A DNA stretch of 64,000 nucleotides from Sphingomonas sp. UV9 (GTDB taxonomy: Bacteria; Pseudomonadota; Alphaproteobacteria; Sphingomonadales; Sphingomonadaceae): positions 200,784-264,783 of the forward strand of contig NZ_SCIN01000001.1 in the NCBI RefSeq assembly GCF_004101245.1, read 5' to 3'. How positions within the stretch are numbered: position 1 is the first letter of the stretch; each line of letters begins with the position of its first letter. The position numbers and the translations under genes were made by a program. The notes under the pieces are model-generated. The model searched no databases. It was not told the DNA's origin and saw only the letters and a program-made list of their open reading frames with translations. Of this stretch, positions 8,735 to 17,916 are shown piece by piece.

Positions 8735-10488
8735 ATGATCACGCGCCGTAACATGATGGGCGGCGCGGTGGCCGCCGGGTTGATGGCCTCGCCTCTGGCC
8801 GCCGCGGTGCGGTTCGACCGGCGCACGCGCGGGTTCGACATTACGCAGAAGGGCGGGGGCGTCGTGCCCGTGTTCGTCGAGCCGGACGACCTGCCCGGAG
8901 TCCGGCGGGCCGCGGGCGATCTGGCTGCGGATATCGGTCGCGTGACCGGCACCGCGGCGCAGGTCGTCGGCGATCGTGCGCGTCTGCCGGCGCGGATGAT
9001 CCTGGTCGGGTCGATCGGCCACAGCCCGCTGATCGATCGGATGATCGCCAGCGGCAAACTCGACGTCGCCGGCATTCGCGATAAATGGGAGTCGTTCGTC
9101 GTCGCGACGATCGCCGATCCTTTGCCGGGTGTCACAGAGGTGCTGGTGATCGTCGGCAGCGACAAGCGCGGCGCGATCTACGGTGCCTACGAGTTGTCAC
9201 GCATGATCGGCGTTTCGCCCTGGTATTGGTGGGCGGACGTGCCCGTCGTCCGGCAAGCGCACCTGAGCATCGCGCATGGCCGCTATGTCCAGGGATCGCC
9301 CGCCGTGAAGTATCGCGGTATCTTTCTGAACGACGAGGCGCCGTGCCTGTCCGGCTGGACCACGGAGAAGTCCGGCGGCGCTTCAAATACGATCACGAAC
9401 TGCGCGACACCTACAATCACGTCCTCGCCGGCGGCAAATGGAACCACCTGATGGACCAGACGCATATCGGCTATTTCGACTGGTATCCGCCCGAATCCGA
9501 CATCATGCCCGCGGTCGCCGATCTCGATCTCGACGGCGTGACCGGCTTCGGCGTCAGCGTCGACGGGGACAGTCGCGCATGGCCCGGCTACTATCTGCCG
9601 CCGACGCTGCCGACGCTCGACAGCATCACGCGGTTGCCGACCTATCTCGACGTCTTCCCGCGCGGACTTGCCGAAGCACCGGTGACGGTGACCGCGGACC
9701 AGCCCTGGGTGACGATCCGCGAGGGCAAGGCATTCAGCGCCTCGCCGCGCGACCGGCGGTTCTGGATCGATGTCGACTGGGCGAAGGCATCGGTGGGTAA
9801 GGTGACGGCGACGATCGCGGTCAAGGGCGATACGACGATCAGCGTGCGGCTCGACGCGGTTCGCGCGACGCCGCAGCAGGAGAAGGACGCGCGCGGGGCG
9901 TTCGGCGGGCTCGCCGGTGCGTTCGCGGTGCCGGTCACTGCATTCGCGCGATCGGTGCCGGTCGGCGCGGTGCGCTGGGATACGATCCCCGATTTCGGGC
10001 GGGTCGAGGCGGCGATGTCGATCTTCCCGGTCGACGCGCAATCCTTCCCCGATCCGACGCGCGCGCCGCGCCTCGCATATCCGATCTTCCTGGCGGCGGC
10101 GGGGCGATACCGCGTCGATCTGGTCACCGGCCCGACGCTGGAGGTCATCCCCGGGCGCAAGCTGAGTGTCGCCGTCTGGCTCGACGATCAGCCGCCCGAG
10201 ATCCGCACGGTCTTTACGCCCGAAGACACGGCGTCGCAGGATTTTCTCGGCGCCAAGCATGCGGTCAACACGGCCGACAACGCGCGGACGATGACGTTCG
10301 CGATCGACGCCAAGCAGCCCGGCCGCCACATGCTGACGATCGGCATGATCGACCCGACGATGGTGCTGCAGACGATCGCGATTTCGAACGAGGACCCCAA
10401 GGCGTCGTATTTCGGGCCACCGATACTGGACGTGCGGCCTGCGAAACCGGGCCAGCCGGTACTGCCCTGGGCGATCGTCCGGTCATGA
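8735..10488 (+). pseudogene. GH115 alpha-glucuronidase gene with internal deletion and frame change
   Basis: Intact GH115 enzymes (usually 850-1000 residues) remove (4-O-methyl)glucuronic acid from xylan. The N-terminal part here (8735 to about 9379) has a Tat-like signal (ITRRNMMGG), the GH115 N-domain (SDKRGAIYGAYELS, GVSPWYWWADVPV) and YRGIFLNDEAPCLSGW, then stops matching after EKSGG. The C-terminal part resumes at about 9378 in another frame with RFKYDHELRDTYNHVLAG and GKWNHLMDQTHIGY, which in intact proteins lies some 400 residues later, and runs to 10488. The whole catalytic barrel between them is absent. The join falls in GGCGGC, a short repeat that could have mediated the deletion. 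If translated, the first frame gives a 238-residue product ending at 9451. The activity must be lost. An assembly misjoin is the alternative. Confidence 0.88.
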
Positions 10489-10728
10489 TGCGGCAGACTT
10501 CGCGCTCGTCGGCGTCTTGGTCACAGGTAGCGTTGCCCTCCAGCGAACGAGCATGCGACGCCCCAGGACGGCTCGCGGGGCATGTCGCGGCAGGGCGCAC
10601 CGTCTTCGACAGGCGCGCGAAGTCGATCTCGGTCGAAGGGGTCGAATGAGGCGGCGGCACCTGGATTATTCGAACGTGCCCGTTCCACTCGACACTGCGG
10701 CGATGTACCATCCGCGTGAGGCATCAGA

Positions 10729-11538
10729 TTGGGAAGTTCAGTGGTAAAGCCCGAGTCCCAGAACGCGTTGTTCGGCGTTGGAAAATATGACGCATCCGCG
10801 AAGGATCGTCTCTACCAGCGGCTGGCGCGTCGGCTGTTCGAAGAACTGATCGCGGGGACCTACGCGATCGGCGATCGGCTCCCGGCGGAACGCGAACTCG
10901 CGATCGAATACGGGGCCAGCCGGCCCGCGGTCCGAGAAGCGCTCATTGCCCTGGAAGTCCAGGGTTTTATCGAGGTTCGGGTTGGCTCGGGCGCGTATGT
11001 CTGTCGATTGCCGGGACAGGGTGAGGAGCCGGGTTTCGCCATCACGGCGTTCGAACTTACCGAAGCCCGCATCATGTTCGAGGGCGAGGCGGCGGCGTTG
11101 GCGGCCGTGCAGATCACGGATGCCGAGGTGGAGCATCTCGACGCGCTCGTCGAGGCGATGACTACCGAGAATCTGCTCGTCGAAGTCACCGAAATCGCCG
11201 ACCGGAATTTTCACATGGCGATCGCGAAGGCGACCCGGAATGCGGGCGTCGTCAGGACAATCGAGGATCTGTGGCATCTGCGCTCGACATCGCCCGAATG
11301 CGCGCTCCTCCATGCCAAGGCGCGCAATGCCAAAGTCCGGCCGGTCGTCGCCGAACACGCGGCCATCGTCGAGGCGTTGCGCGCACGCGATGCGGCCGGC
11401 GCGCGCGCGGCAATGCGCGCGCATTTGACGTCGGTGATGGACCACCTCCTTTTCAAGACGGAAGAGATGGCGATGGAAGAGGCGCGGCGTGCGCTTGCGA
11501 CGACTCGTCTGCGATATGGCGGCGGCGCAAACGCCTGA
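10729..11538 (+). CDS. GntR/FadR-family regulator, UxuR/ExuR-like
   Basis: A 269-residue one-component regulator. Residues about 22-95 form the winged HTH (LYQRLARRLFEELIAG, LPAERELAIEYGASRPAVRE, GSGAYV) and residues about 105-245 form an FCD ligand-binding domain, with histidines in NFHMAIAKATRN, EHAAIVEAL and RAHL that usually bind a metal. FadR-subfamily proteins of this type repress hexuronate genes in other bacteria. uxuA lies 114 bases downstream, and a FadR-type palindrome sits between the two genes. This makes a uronate-responsive repressor of uxuA likely. The preceding 240 bases (10489-10728) hold no recognisable gene. Confidence 0.88.
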   Translation: MGSSVVKPESQNALFGVGKYDASAKDRLYQRLARRLFEELIAGTYAIGDRLPAERELAIEYGASRPAVREALIALEVQGFIEVRVGSGAYVCRLPGQGEEPGFAITAFELTEARIMFEGEAAALAAVQITDAEVEHLDALVEAMTTENLLVEVTEIADRNFHMAIAKATRNAGVVRTIEDLWHLRSTSPECALLHAKARNAKVRPVVAEHAAIVEALRARDAAGARAAMRAHLTSVMDHLLFKTEEMAMEEARRALATTRLRYGGGANA

Positions 11539-11567
11539 TGCGATGTCGCGTTCTCGATCTTTTGAAG

Positions 11568-11579
11568 TTGTCAGACCAA
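11568..11579. promoter_or_regulatory. Candidate FadR-type operator (TTGTCAGACCAA)
   Basis: TTG-TC-AG-ACCAA is a near-palindrome with the GTC/GAC halves seen in operators of FadR-subfamily GntR regulators. It lies between the gntR-type gene and uxuA, 74 bases before the uxuA start, and is immediately followed by TTAGCGCT (11582-11589), a half-match to the LacI-type sites elsewhere in the window. Confidence 0.6.
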
Positions 11580-11652
11580 TTTTAGCGCTGCTATCGCCAT
11601 TACTGGCTGTGCGTCGCAGCGCGGCCCCGGATGGGACGAGGATACCAAGCAG

Positions 11653-12831
11653 ATGATGATGACCCAGACCATGCGGTGGTTTGGACCGAACGATCCGGTG
11701 CCAATCCACGCCATTCGCCAGGCCGGCGCGACCGGAATCGTCACGGCGCTGCACGAGGTCGCCAATGGGGGCGTATGGTCCGCGGATCGGATTGCCGCGC
11801 GCAAGGCCGTGATCGAGGATGCGGGCCTGGCGTGGAAGGTGGTCGAGAGCCTGCCCGTTGCCGAGGCACTGAAGACACGCTCCGGCGACTGGGCGCGGCT
11901 GATCGAAGCCTATGTCGCCAGCCTGCGAAACCTGGCGGCGCAGGGCATCGAGGTGGTGACGTATAATTTCATGCCGCTGCTCGACTGGACGCGGACCGAC
12001 TTGGCCTGGGCATTGCCCGACGGCGCGCGCGCGCTTCGCTTCGAACTTCACGCGCTCGCCGTTTACGACATCCACATCTTGCGTCGTCCCGACGCCGAAC
12101 GCGATTACACGGAGCAGGTCGTTGCGATCGCCGCCGAACGGTTTGCGGCGATGGACGACGAAGCGCGCACGACGCTGGAGCGGACGATCATTGCAGGCCT
12201 TCCCGGCAGCGAAGAGAGCTTCAGTTCGCCGCAACTGCTAGAGCAGATCGAAACATATGCCGATATCGACGCGGCGCAGCTTCGCGCCAACCACGTCGCC
12301 TTCCTCGAGGCCGTGTGTCCGGTTGCCGAGGCCGAGGGAATCCGGCTGGTTGTACACCCCGACGATCCGCCGTTCCCGATCTTCGGCCTGCCTCGCGTGG
12401 TCAGCACGGAGGCCGATGTGCGCGCGTTGTTCGAAGCGGTGCCATCGGCGGCGAACGGCCTGTGTTTTTGCAGTGGTTCTTTCGGTGCGCGCGCCGACAA
12501 CGACCTGCCGGGCATGGTTCGACGGTTGGGCGACAGGATCGGCTTTGTGCATTTGCGATCGGTGCAGCGCGAAGCCGACGGCGCGTTTCACGAGGCCGCG
12601 CATCTCCAAGGCGATGCGAACATGCCGGCGATATTGACCGAACTGACGACTGTACAGGCGCGAACCGGCCGATCGCTGCCGATGCGGCCGGATCACGGTC
12701 ACCAGATGGCGGACGATCTGACGAAGCGGACCAACCCGGGCTATTCGCTGATCGGGCGCCTGCGCGGGCTTGCCGAATTGCGCGGATTGGAAATGGGCCT
12801 AGCGTACGGCCGGGGCCGCGAGGCGTTCTAG
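11653..12831 (+). CDS. uxuA: Mannonate dehydratase
   Basis: UxuA dehydrates D-mannonate to 2-keto-3-deoxygluconate in the cytoplasmic glucuronate pathway. The 392-residue protein is full length. It shows the family start MRWFGPNDPVPIHAIRQAGA, the YNFMPLLDWTRTDL segment, metal-site residues in VHPDDPP, GLCFCSGSFGARADND and FVHLRS, and the C-terminal MRPDHGHQMADD. The first codons are ATG ATG ATG, so the exact start could be 11653-11659. The partner genes uxaC (isomerase) and uxuB (reductase) are not in the window. A perfect hairpin terminates it at 12841. Confidence 0.97.
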   Translation: MMMTQTMRWFGPNDPVPIHAIRQAGATGIVTALHEVANGGVWSADRIAARKAVIEDAGLAWKVVESLPVAEALKTRSGDWARLIEAYVASLRNLAAQGIEVVTYNFMPLLDWTRTDLAWALPDGARALRFELHALAVYDIHILRRPDAERDYTEQVVAIAAERFAAMDDEARTTLERTIIAGLPGSEESFSSPQLLEQIETYADIDAAQLRANHVAFLEAVCPVAEAEGIRLVVHPDDPPFPIFGLPRVVSTEADVRALFEAVPSAANGLCFCSGSFGARADNDLPGMVRRLGDRIGFVHLRSVQREADGAFHEAAHLQGDANMPAILTELTTVQARTGRSLPMRPDHGHQMADDLTKRTNPGYSLIGRLRGLAELRGLEMGLAYGRGREAF

Positions 12832-12840
12832 CGTCCGAAG

Positions 12841-12871
12841 CTGCTCCGCCCGGATCGTCCGGGCGGAGCAG
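12841..12871. terminator. Perfect 14-bp hairpin between convergent genes
   Basis: CTGCTCCGCCCGGA (12841-12854) and its exact complement (12858-12871) flank a TCG loop, just past the uxuA stop and before the stop of the minus-strand barrel-protein gene. It probably terminates both; there is no long T-tract. Confidence 0.85.
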
Positions 12872-12886
12872 GCAGCCGCGTTCGGA

Positions 12887-13504
12887 TCAGAAGCGAACAC
12901 CCATCGCATAGGCTACCTGATGCCGGGTCGGCTTCAGGCTGGCGGTCGCACCGTCGAGTGCAGCCGATACGCGACCGTATTTGGTGTAGATATACTCCAG
13001 ACGACCATAGATGCCGCCGGTGATGGCAGCCTCGACACCGCCGCCGACATGGAAACCGTCGAAGTTGCGGTGTTCGTTCTGGTCGGCGAGGATCAGTTCA
13101 TAGTCGTGGTAATCGACCGAAACGCGGCCGTTTGAATAGCCGCCCTTGGCGTACAGGAGAAACGATTCACCCACGACGGTACCGATGCGGGCGCCGGCGG
13201 TGATGTTGCGAGCGGCGGGGATACACAGACGATCTTCACCGTAAAGTTCGCCGCACGCCTTGGTCGTGGAGCCATCGGTGCCGGCATAGGCGCCGATCAC
13301 CAAATTGCCGTTCGTGCGGGCGTCGTAGCCGATCTCGCCGCCATAGGTCACGCCGCTCTTGCCTGCGCCTCGGCTGATGCTGTCGACGCCATCGGACAGG
13401 GTCACGCGAACATCCGGATGATCCCAGCCGGCCCGCAGTTCGATCCGGGGACCGTCGAACGACGGTACGATGTCCTGGGCAAAGGCAGACGTAATTGCGA
13501 CCAA
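12887..13504 (-). CDS. Small outer-membrane beta-barrel protein with degraded 5' end
   Basis: About 205 residues resembling the porin/OmpA-like beta-barrel proteins common in sphingomonads. Strand-like repeats with glycine/aromatic alternation (GEIGYDARTNGNLVIGAYAG, FLLYAKGGYSNGRV, YGRLEYIYTKYGRV) lead to a terminal phenylalanine (YAMGVRF). The mature N-terminus QDIVPSFDGPRIELRAGW is clear and is preceded by TSAFAQ, the end of a signal peptide. However, no ATG or GTG is available ahead of it. The only in-frame start is a TTG at 13504, which leaves a signal of about ten residues with no basic start. Upstream is the GH43 stop 33 bases away. The gene therefore looks 5'-truncated and probably not exported; it may be a pseudogene. 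Confidence 0.6.
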   Translation of the reverse strand: MVAITSAFAQDIVPSFDGPRIELRAGWDHPDVRVTLSDGVDSISRGAGKSGVTYGGEIGYDARTNGNLVIGAYAGTDGSTTKACGELYGEDRLCIPAARNITAGARIGTVVGESFLLYAKGGYSNGRVSVDYHDYELILADQNEHRNFDGFHVGGGVEAAITGGIYGRLEYIYTKYGRVSAALDGATASLKPTRHQVAYAMGVRF

Positions 13505-13536
13505 TCTCGATCCATTTCCCGGAGCCGGGAGGATCC

Positions 13537-15198
13537 TCAGCGATACCAGGCGTAGGGACCGACCACCGTCCCGACGAACCCGCCCGCGGCCTTGGTACTC
13601 AGGAACCGGACGTCGACGTTCTCGGCCAGCGTGCTTTTTCCGGCGGCGGTCTGATAGTCGAAGGCCATGCGATCCTTGTCCGCGCGGATCGTCAGCGTGA
13701 CGGGACCTGCCGTTGCGGGCGCGGAGGCGATCATCCGCTCCGTCCCCTTGTCGCTGGCATACAGAGCCACCACCGGTTTGCCTGCAATCCGCGTCATGCC
13801 GAAGAAGAGGTAGTTCAGGTCGCTCTGCATCGCGACGAGGCCCGCGCGGTCGCCGTCGGTGTCGGGCGAGAAGCGCAGCGTCGTCGAAATAGTTGCGGCA
13901 TGGTGCTGCTGGCGCCGGCCAACGAACGCCGGAACACCCTTCAGGTCGCCGATCGGCGTGCCGTGACCGAGCACGAGGTCGCCGCGCTCGAGCCGGTAGA
14001 ACGGCGTCTTCGGCGTGCGGACGCCGACCCATTGCATCGCCAGTTTGCTGCCGTCGAAGTCGTCGACATAGCCGAAGTCGCCGCTGGTCGGCACCGGGCC
14101 GGGGGCGCCCGCGGGGAGCCGCGGTTTCGTCCCGACGAACGGTATCGGCTGTCCCTTGGGCAGGATGATCGGCCAGCCGTCTTTCCACGCGACCGGCAGG
14201 AGGAACGTCTCGCGGCCGATATTGTAATAGTCGCCCTCGTACGGACGGACGCCCAGGAAGGTCGCATACCAGTCGCCATGCTGCGTCTGCACCAGCGTGG
14301 CGTGGCCCGCCGAGGTGATCGGATTGGCGCGCGCAGGATCGAGATCGCGCTGCGTCAGGATCGGATTGCCGGCATACGGCACGAACGGCCCGCGAAGGGA
14401 CTTGGAACGCAGCACGACCTGCGAATGATTGACGCTCGTGCCGCCCTCGGCCGCGGTCAGGTAATAATAGCCGTCCTTGCGGAAGATGTGCGGGCCCTCG
14501 ATCCAGACCGGCTTTTTGGAAATGTCGACGCCGCCATTGATCAGCTGCGTGCTGTCGCCGACCATCTTGCCTGCGCGCCAGTCATATTCCTGGATCCAGA
14601 TCGCGCGGTGGCCGTCGTAGCGTGGCGGCTCGGCGGGCGCGCGGTTGTTGACGATATAGGCCTTGTCGCCTTCCCAGTAGATCGACGGGTCGATGCCCTC
14701 GAAAGGTAGCCAGATCGGGTTCGACCACGGCCCCGCCGGGTCCTTCGCGGTGATGACGAAATTGCCGTTGCACTCGACGCAGGTGTTGACGATGTAGAAC
14801 ACGCCGTCGTGATACGAGATGTCGGGCGCGAACACCGCCTGCGACGTCCGCATGCCGGTGAAGTCGAGCTGTTCGGGCCGGTCGATCGCATTGCCGATCT
14901 GCGTCCAGTTCACCAGGTCCTTCGACCGGAAGATCGGCAGGCCCGGATAATGCGCGAACGACGACAGGACGAGGTAATAGTCGTCGCCGACCCGCGTCAC
15001 CGAGGGGTCGGGGTAATAGCCGGACAGGATCGGGTTGCGGTACTGGTTCGGCCCGACCGTCACCTTTTCCTGTGCGTGACCGTCATAGCTGAAGCGGCTG
15101 AACCGCGGCGCATCGCTGGCAACGGCGGGCGATGCGAGGGCGGCGGGCGATGCGAGGGCGGCACCCGAGAGCAACAGGGCAAGCGTGTGAAGTTTCAT
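13537..15198 (-). CDS. GH43 beta-xylosidase / alpha-L-arabinofuranosidase with C-terminal beta-sandwich
   Basis: A secreted enzyme of about 553 residues releasing xylose or arabinose from hemicellulose oligomers. After a signal peptide (MKLHTLALLLSGAALASPAA) comes a five-bladed propeller (about residues 45-340) with the GH43 triad: Asp in GYYPDPSVTR, Asp in GIDPSIYWEG and Glu in WIEGPHIFR. A beta-sandwich (about 370-550) follows, typical of GH43 proteins of the XynB class. I chose the ATG at 15198, which has GAGG six bases ahead; the ATG at 15210 overlaps the GH9 stop and adds MRTI. It is translationally coupled to the GH9 gene upstream. A small GC hairpin (13519-13530) follows its stop. Confidence 0.92.
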   Translation of the reverse strand: MKLHTLALLLSGAALASPAALASPAVASDAPRFSRFSYDGHAQEKVTVGPNQYRNPILSGYYPDPSVTRVGDDYYLVLSSFAHYPGLPIFRSKDLVNWTQIGNAIDRPEQLDFTGMRTSQAVFAPDISYHDGVFYIVNTCVECNGNFVITAKDPAGPWSNPIWLPFEGIDPSIYWEGDKAYIVNNRAPAEPPRYDGHRAIWIQEYDWRAGKMVGDSTQLINGGVDISKKPVWIEGPHIFRKDGYYYLTAAEGGTSVNHSQVVLRSKSLRGPFVPYAGNPILTQRDLDPARANPITSAGHATLVQTQHGDWYATFLGVRPYEGDYYNIGRETFLLPVAWKDGWPIILPKGQPIPFVGTKPRLPAGAPGPVPTSGDFGYVDDFDGSKLAMQWVGVRTPKTPFYRLERGDLVLGHGTPIGDLKGVPAFVGRRQQHHAATISTTLRFSPDTDGDRAGLVAMQSDLNYLFFGMTRIAGKPVVALYASDKGTERMIASAPATAGPVTLTIRADKDRMAFDYQTAAGKSTLAENVDVRFLSTKAAGGFVGTVVGPYAWYR

Positions 15199-15206
15199 GA
15201 TGGTCC

Positions 15207-17780
15207 TCATTGAACGGCGCCAGCGCGCATGGTTGCGGTCGGCTTGGCGCCGGCGGAGCGATTGGCGAGATCCTGCGCGGCGAGCGCCAGTTCGATCCAC
15301 ATCGCGCCCTCGGGAATGACATATTCGTTTTCACCCCAGAAGAACGGCCAGTCCTCGTGGTTCTCGGGCAAGTCCGGTTTCACGATCAGCACGCCCGGCA
15401 CGACGCCGCCGGCGATGAACGAGAAGTCTGCGCGGTTGTTGCCGTACGCGACCTCCTTGGAGACGGTGCCGACGCCCGATACGAACGATATGTCGGACGC
15501 GGGGTGATGGCCCACCAGGAATTCCAGTCCGCGGAACACCGCGTCGGCGGGCATGATCTCCGGAAACGCCGTGTGCAGCGCATAAACGTTGAGCGCGGTC
15601 CCCAGCACGGTGCCGCTGCCCGCCCAGCCGCCGGTGGTGATCGGCACACCGAACGGGTTGGCTTTCGCCGCCGCAGCCGTTGTGGCCGCATAAGCGCGAA
15701 CCGCCGGGATCATGCCGTCGCGGTAGGCAGGAGGCATGAACGGGATCGCGGCGACCGCATCACGCAGCGTGAAGGCGAAGCGTTTCTCCATCGCCGGCCA
15801 TAACGACTGGACGGCGGTGGCATAGCGCGGGTCGCGGGTGGACCGCAGCAGTTCGACGGCGGCGGAGAAGTGCTCGGCTTCCAGCGGTCCCCCGGTCGTG
15901 TTGCCGTGCTGGTACAGATCGGGCGCGTGAGACTGCTCCTCCGCCCAGGTCCGCGTCGCGATATCGAGTGCCTTTTTCGACAAAGCAGGGTCGACGTCGG
16001 CCAGCGCGCGCGAGGCCGCGGCAAGTCCCGCGATCGATCCATAGTTGAGCGCCGAGGTCTTGGTCGTGAAGGCCCAGCGATCGTCGGGCGTACCGCTGCG
16101 TCCGCCCTTTTCCTCGCCGAGCTTGAGCGTCGGATCGTAGATCAGCCCATCGGTCTTGGTCGAGGCGTCGCCGAGATGGGTATATTGCGCGACGTCGGGT
16201 TCGACGATGCCGTGGATCGCATGGCCGACCGCGTCGAACTGCGCAACGAGCTGCAACGTCCCGTGGCGTATCTGCTGGAGCAGATCGGGCGTGCCGTCGG
16301 GCACGTGCATCTCGGTCTTGCGCCGTGTCCAGTCGATCGCGGTGGTGTCGCGCGCCGGACGCCAGCGTTCCCAACTGTCGGCCAGCGACCGGATCACCTG
16401 ATATTGCGACTGGGTGCGGATGTCGTAGTCGCCCGCGTCGAACCATCCGCCGACCGCGAGGCCCGGGATGTGTTCGCCCGGCTTGAACTTCGTGTCGGTG
16501 GTCGGCCCCTGCGCGTAGAGATCGATATGCTCGTGGTTCACCCGCGCTTGGCGCGCATCGTCGCGGTGCGCGTCGCCGTGCCAGACGCGGTAGCCCTCGT
16601 TGACGAACATATGGTCCATCGCGACCGGAAAATAGACGTCGAGCGTCGGATGCCATGCGCCCGCATAGGCATCGGCGGCAATCCGGAACGGCGCCGTTCG
16701 GGTCGCGCCATATTCGAGCACATAGGTGCCGGGCTGCCGGACCGCGCTGAAATCGAGCTGCAGATAGGTATAGCGCAAATACTCGCCCCAGCGCTTGGCC
16801 GGCGCGGTGCGGATCGGCGTCATGCTGCCGTCCGCACCGACGCGGAGCAGGCGCGCGGGCAGCGTCCGGCGATCGTTGCGGTCGAGTTCGATCGTCGCGA
16901 CTTTCCGCGCGTCGGGCGTGTAGCCGAGCTGCGAATGCGCGATCACCGGAGGACGCAGCCAACCGGGGACGCTGTTCGGCTGGATCGTCCATTCGAGGAC
17001 CGTGCCGGTGCGTCCGGCGGGCAGCAGCGACCTGAGTACGAACCAGCCGTTCTGCGCCTGATTGCGACCGTCGAACAGCTGCACCTCGGCGGTGGAGCGT
17101 ATCGTCACGCGCCGGGCAGGATCCTCGGGCGCAAGCACGAAGCGGGTGCCCTTGGCGATCGCGGTCGGCTCGGCACCGGGCCCTTCGGCACGGCCGCTTG
17201 CGGCGTTGCGGTCCGGCGTCGCGACCATCGCGTCGGCGGGATAGATCGGAAAGGTGCCGGTGGCGTCGTCCGCCATATAGCTGTGATGGAAATAGGCGCT
17301 GGGGAGGAATTCCAGGTTGAACCCGGCCCTGCCGGCAAGTGCGGCGGGCACCGGCTGGTCGAGGATCACCGAGACGGCGATGGCGCCGCCGCGCTGTTCC
17401 GATCGCACCCGGTATTGCCATTTATAGTCGGGATATTCGAGCGTCACCGTGATCGCACCGGTCGCCGTATCCACCTTTCGGTCCACGAGGCGACCGATCG
17501 CATCCCACTGTCCGGGGGTGGCGGACAGGCGGACATCGCCATTGGTCGCGATCCGTTCGCCCTGCTGGACGATCTCGACGCCGCTGATCTTCGAATCGGC
17601 GAACAGGCCGTCATACCAGTTGGAAAAGACGAGCACGTTGGCGGCGGGCGCTTCGTAATAGCCGGCCGCGTTCAGCGTCAGCGCCGGTGCTGTACTCGAC
17701 GGCTTTGTCCGAGCGATTACGGGTGACACAGTGGCGAGCAACGTCGCCAATACGCAAAATACGGGTCTTGCCGCCATCAT
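15207..17780 (-). CDS. GH9 glycoside hydrolase with N-terminal Ig-like domain
   Basis: About 857 residues, exported (signal MMAARPVFCVLATLLATVSP). A N-terminal beta-rich region of about 290 residues precedes the CelD_N-type Ig domain (about 290-375, PVIAHSQLGYTPDARKVATI) and a GH9 alpha-barrel (about 395-840). The barrel carries GGWFDAGDYD (catalytic base aspartates) and ENHEDWPFFWGENEYVIPEG (region of the general acid glutamate). GH9 enzymes are inverting beta-1,4-glucanases or exo-glycosidases. With xylan and xyloglucan enzymes around it, the target could be glucan backbone or oligomers. The ATG at 17780 has GAGAGGA eight bases ahead. It opens a minus-strand operon with GH43, divergent from the esterase remnant across a promoter with LacI-type sites. 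Confidence 0.87.
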   Translation of the reverse strand: MMAARPVFCVLATLLATVSPVIARTKPSSTAPALTLNAAGYYEAPAANVLVFSNWYDGLFADSKISGVEIVQQGERIATNGDVRLSATPGQWDAIGRLVDRKVDTATGAITVTLEYPDYKWQYRVRSEQRGGAIAVSVILDQPVPAALAGRAGFNLEFLPSAYFHHSYMADDATGTFPIYPADAMVATPDRNAASGRAEGPGAEPTAIAKGTRFVLAPEDPARRVTIRSTAEVQLFDGRNQAQNGWFVLRSLLPAGRTGTVLEWTIQPNSVPGWLRPPVIAHSQLGYTPDARKVATIELDRNDRRTLPARLLRVGADGSMTPIRTAPAKRWGEYLRYTYLQLDFSAVRQPGTYVLEYGATRTAPFRIAADAYAGAWHPTLDVYFPVAMDHMFVNEGYRVWHGDAHRDDARQARVNHEHIDLYAQGPTTDTKFKPGEHIPGLAVGGWFDAGDYDIRTQSQYQVIRSLADSWERWRPARDTTAIDWTRRKTEMHVPDGTPDLLQQIRHGTLQLVAQFDAVGHAIHGIVEPDVAQYTHLGDASTKTDGLIYDPTLKLGEEKGGRSGTPDDRWAFTTKTSALNYGSIAGLAAASRALADVDPALSKKALDIATRTWAEEQSHAPDLYQHGNTTGGPLEAEHFSAAVELLRSTRDPRYATAVQSLWPAMEKRFAFTLRDAVAAIPFMPPAYRDGMIPAVRAYAATTAAAAKANPFGVPITTGGWAGSGTVLGTALNVYALHTAFPEIMPADAVFRGLEFLVGHHPASDISFVSGVGTVSKEVAYGNNRADFSFIAGGVVPGVLIVKPDLPENHEDWPFFWGENEYVIPEGAMWIELALAAQDLANRSAGAKPTATMRAGAVQ

Positions 17781-17835
17781 GGGGTCCTCTCCGAGGTCTT
17801 CGCGCGCGGTGTATCCACGTCGCATTTGCCCTAAC

Positions 17836-17847
17836 TATAGCGCTAAC
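17836..17847. promoter_or_regulatory. Candidate LacI-type operator 3 (TATAGCGCTAAC)
   Basis: Contains the perfect palindrome TAGCGCTA (17838-17845), 56 bases upstream of the GH9 start and in the divergent promoter shared with the 18025 operon. It matches the TANCGNTA core of the sites upstream of TonB receptor 1. Confidence 0.6.
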
Positions 17848-17916
17848 AGTGCGTTGCGCCAGCCGCTGTCGACTTCGTTCGTCGATAGCGCTGCGGTCCG
17901 GGTAATCACTAGACTC

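Noticed and set aside
10489..10728. A small gene between the GH115 remnant and the gntR-type gene
   Set aside because: Frames here have shadow-like composition, poor starts and no family resemblance.
12887..14188. A 433-codon frame covering the barrel protein and part of GH43
   Set aside because: Its first half is an Arg-rich shadow of the GH43 gene; only the part after 13504 matches a protein family.
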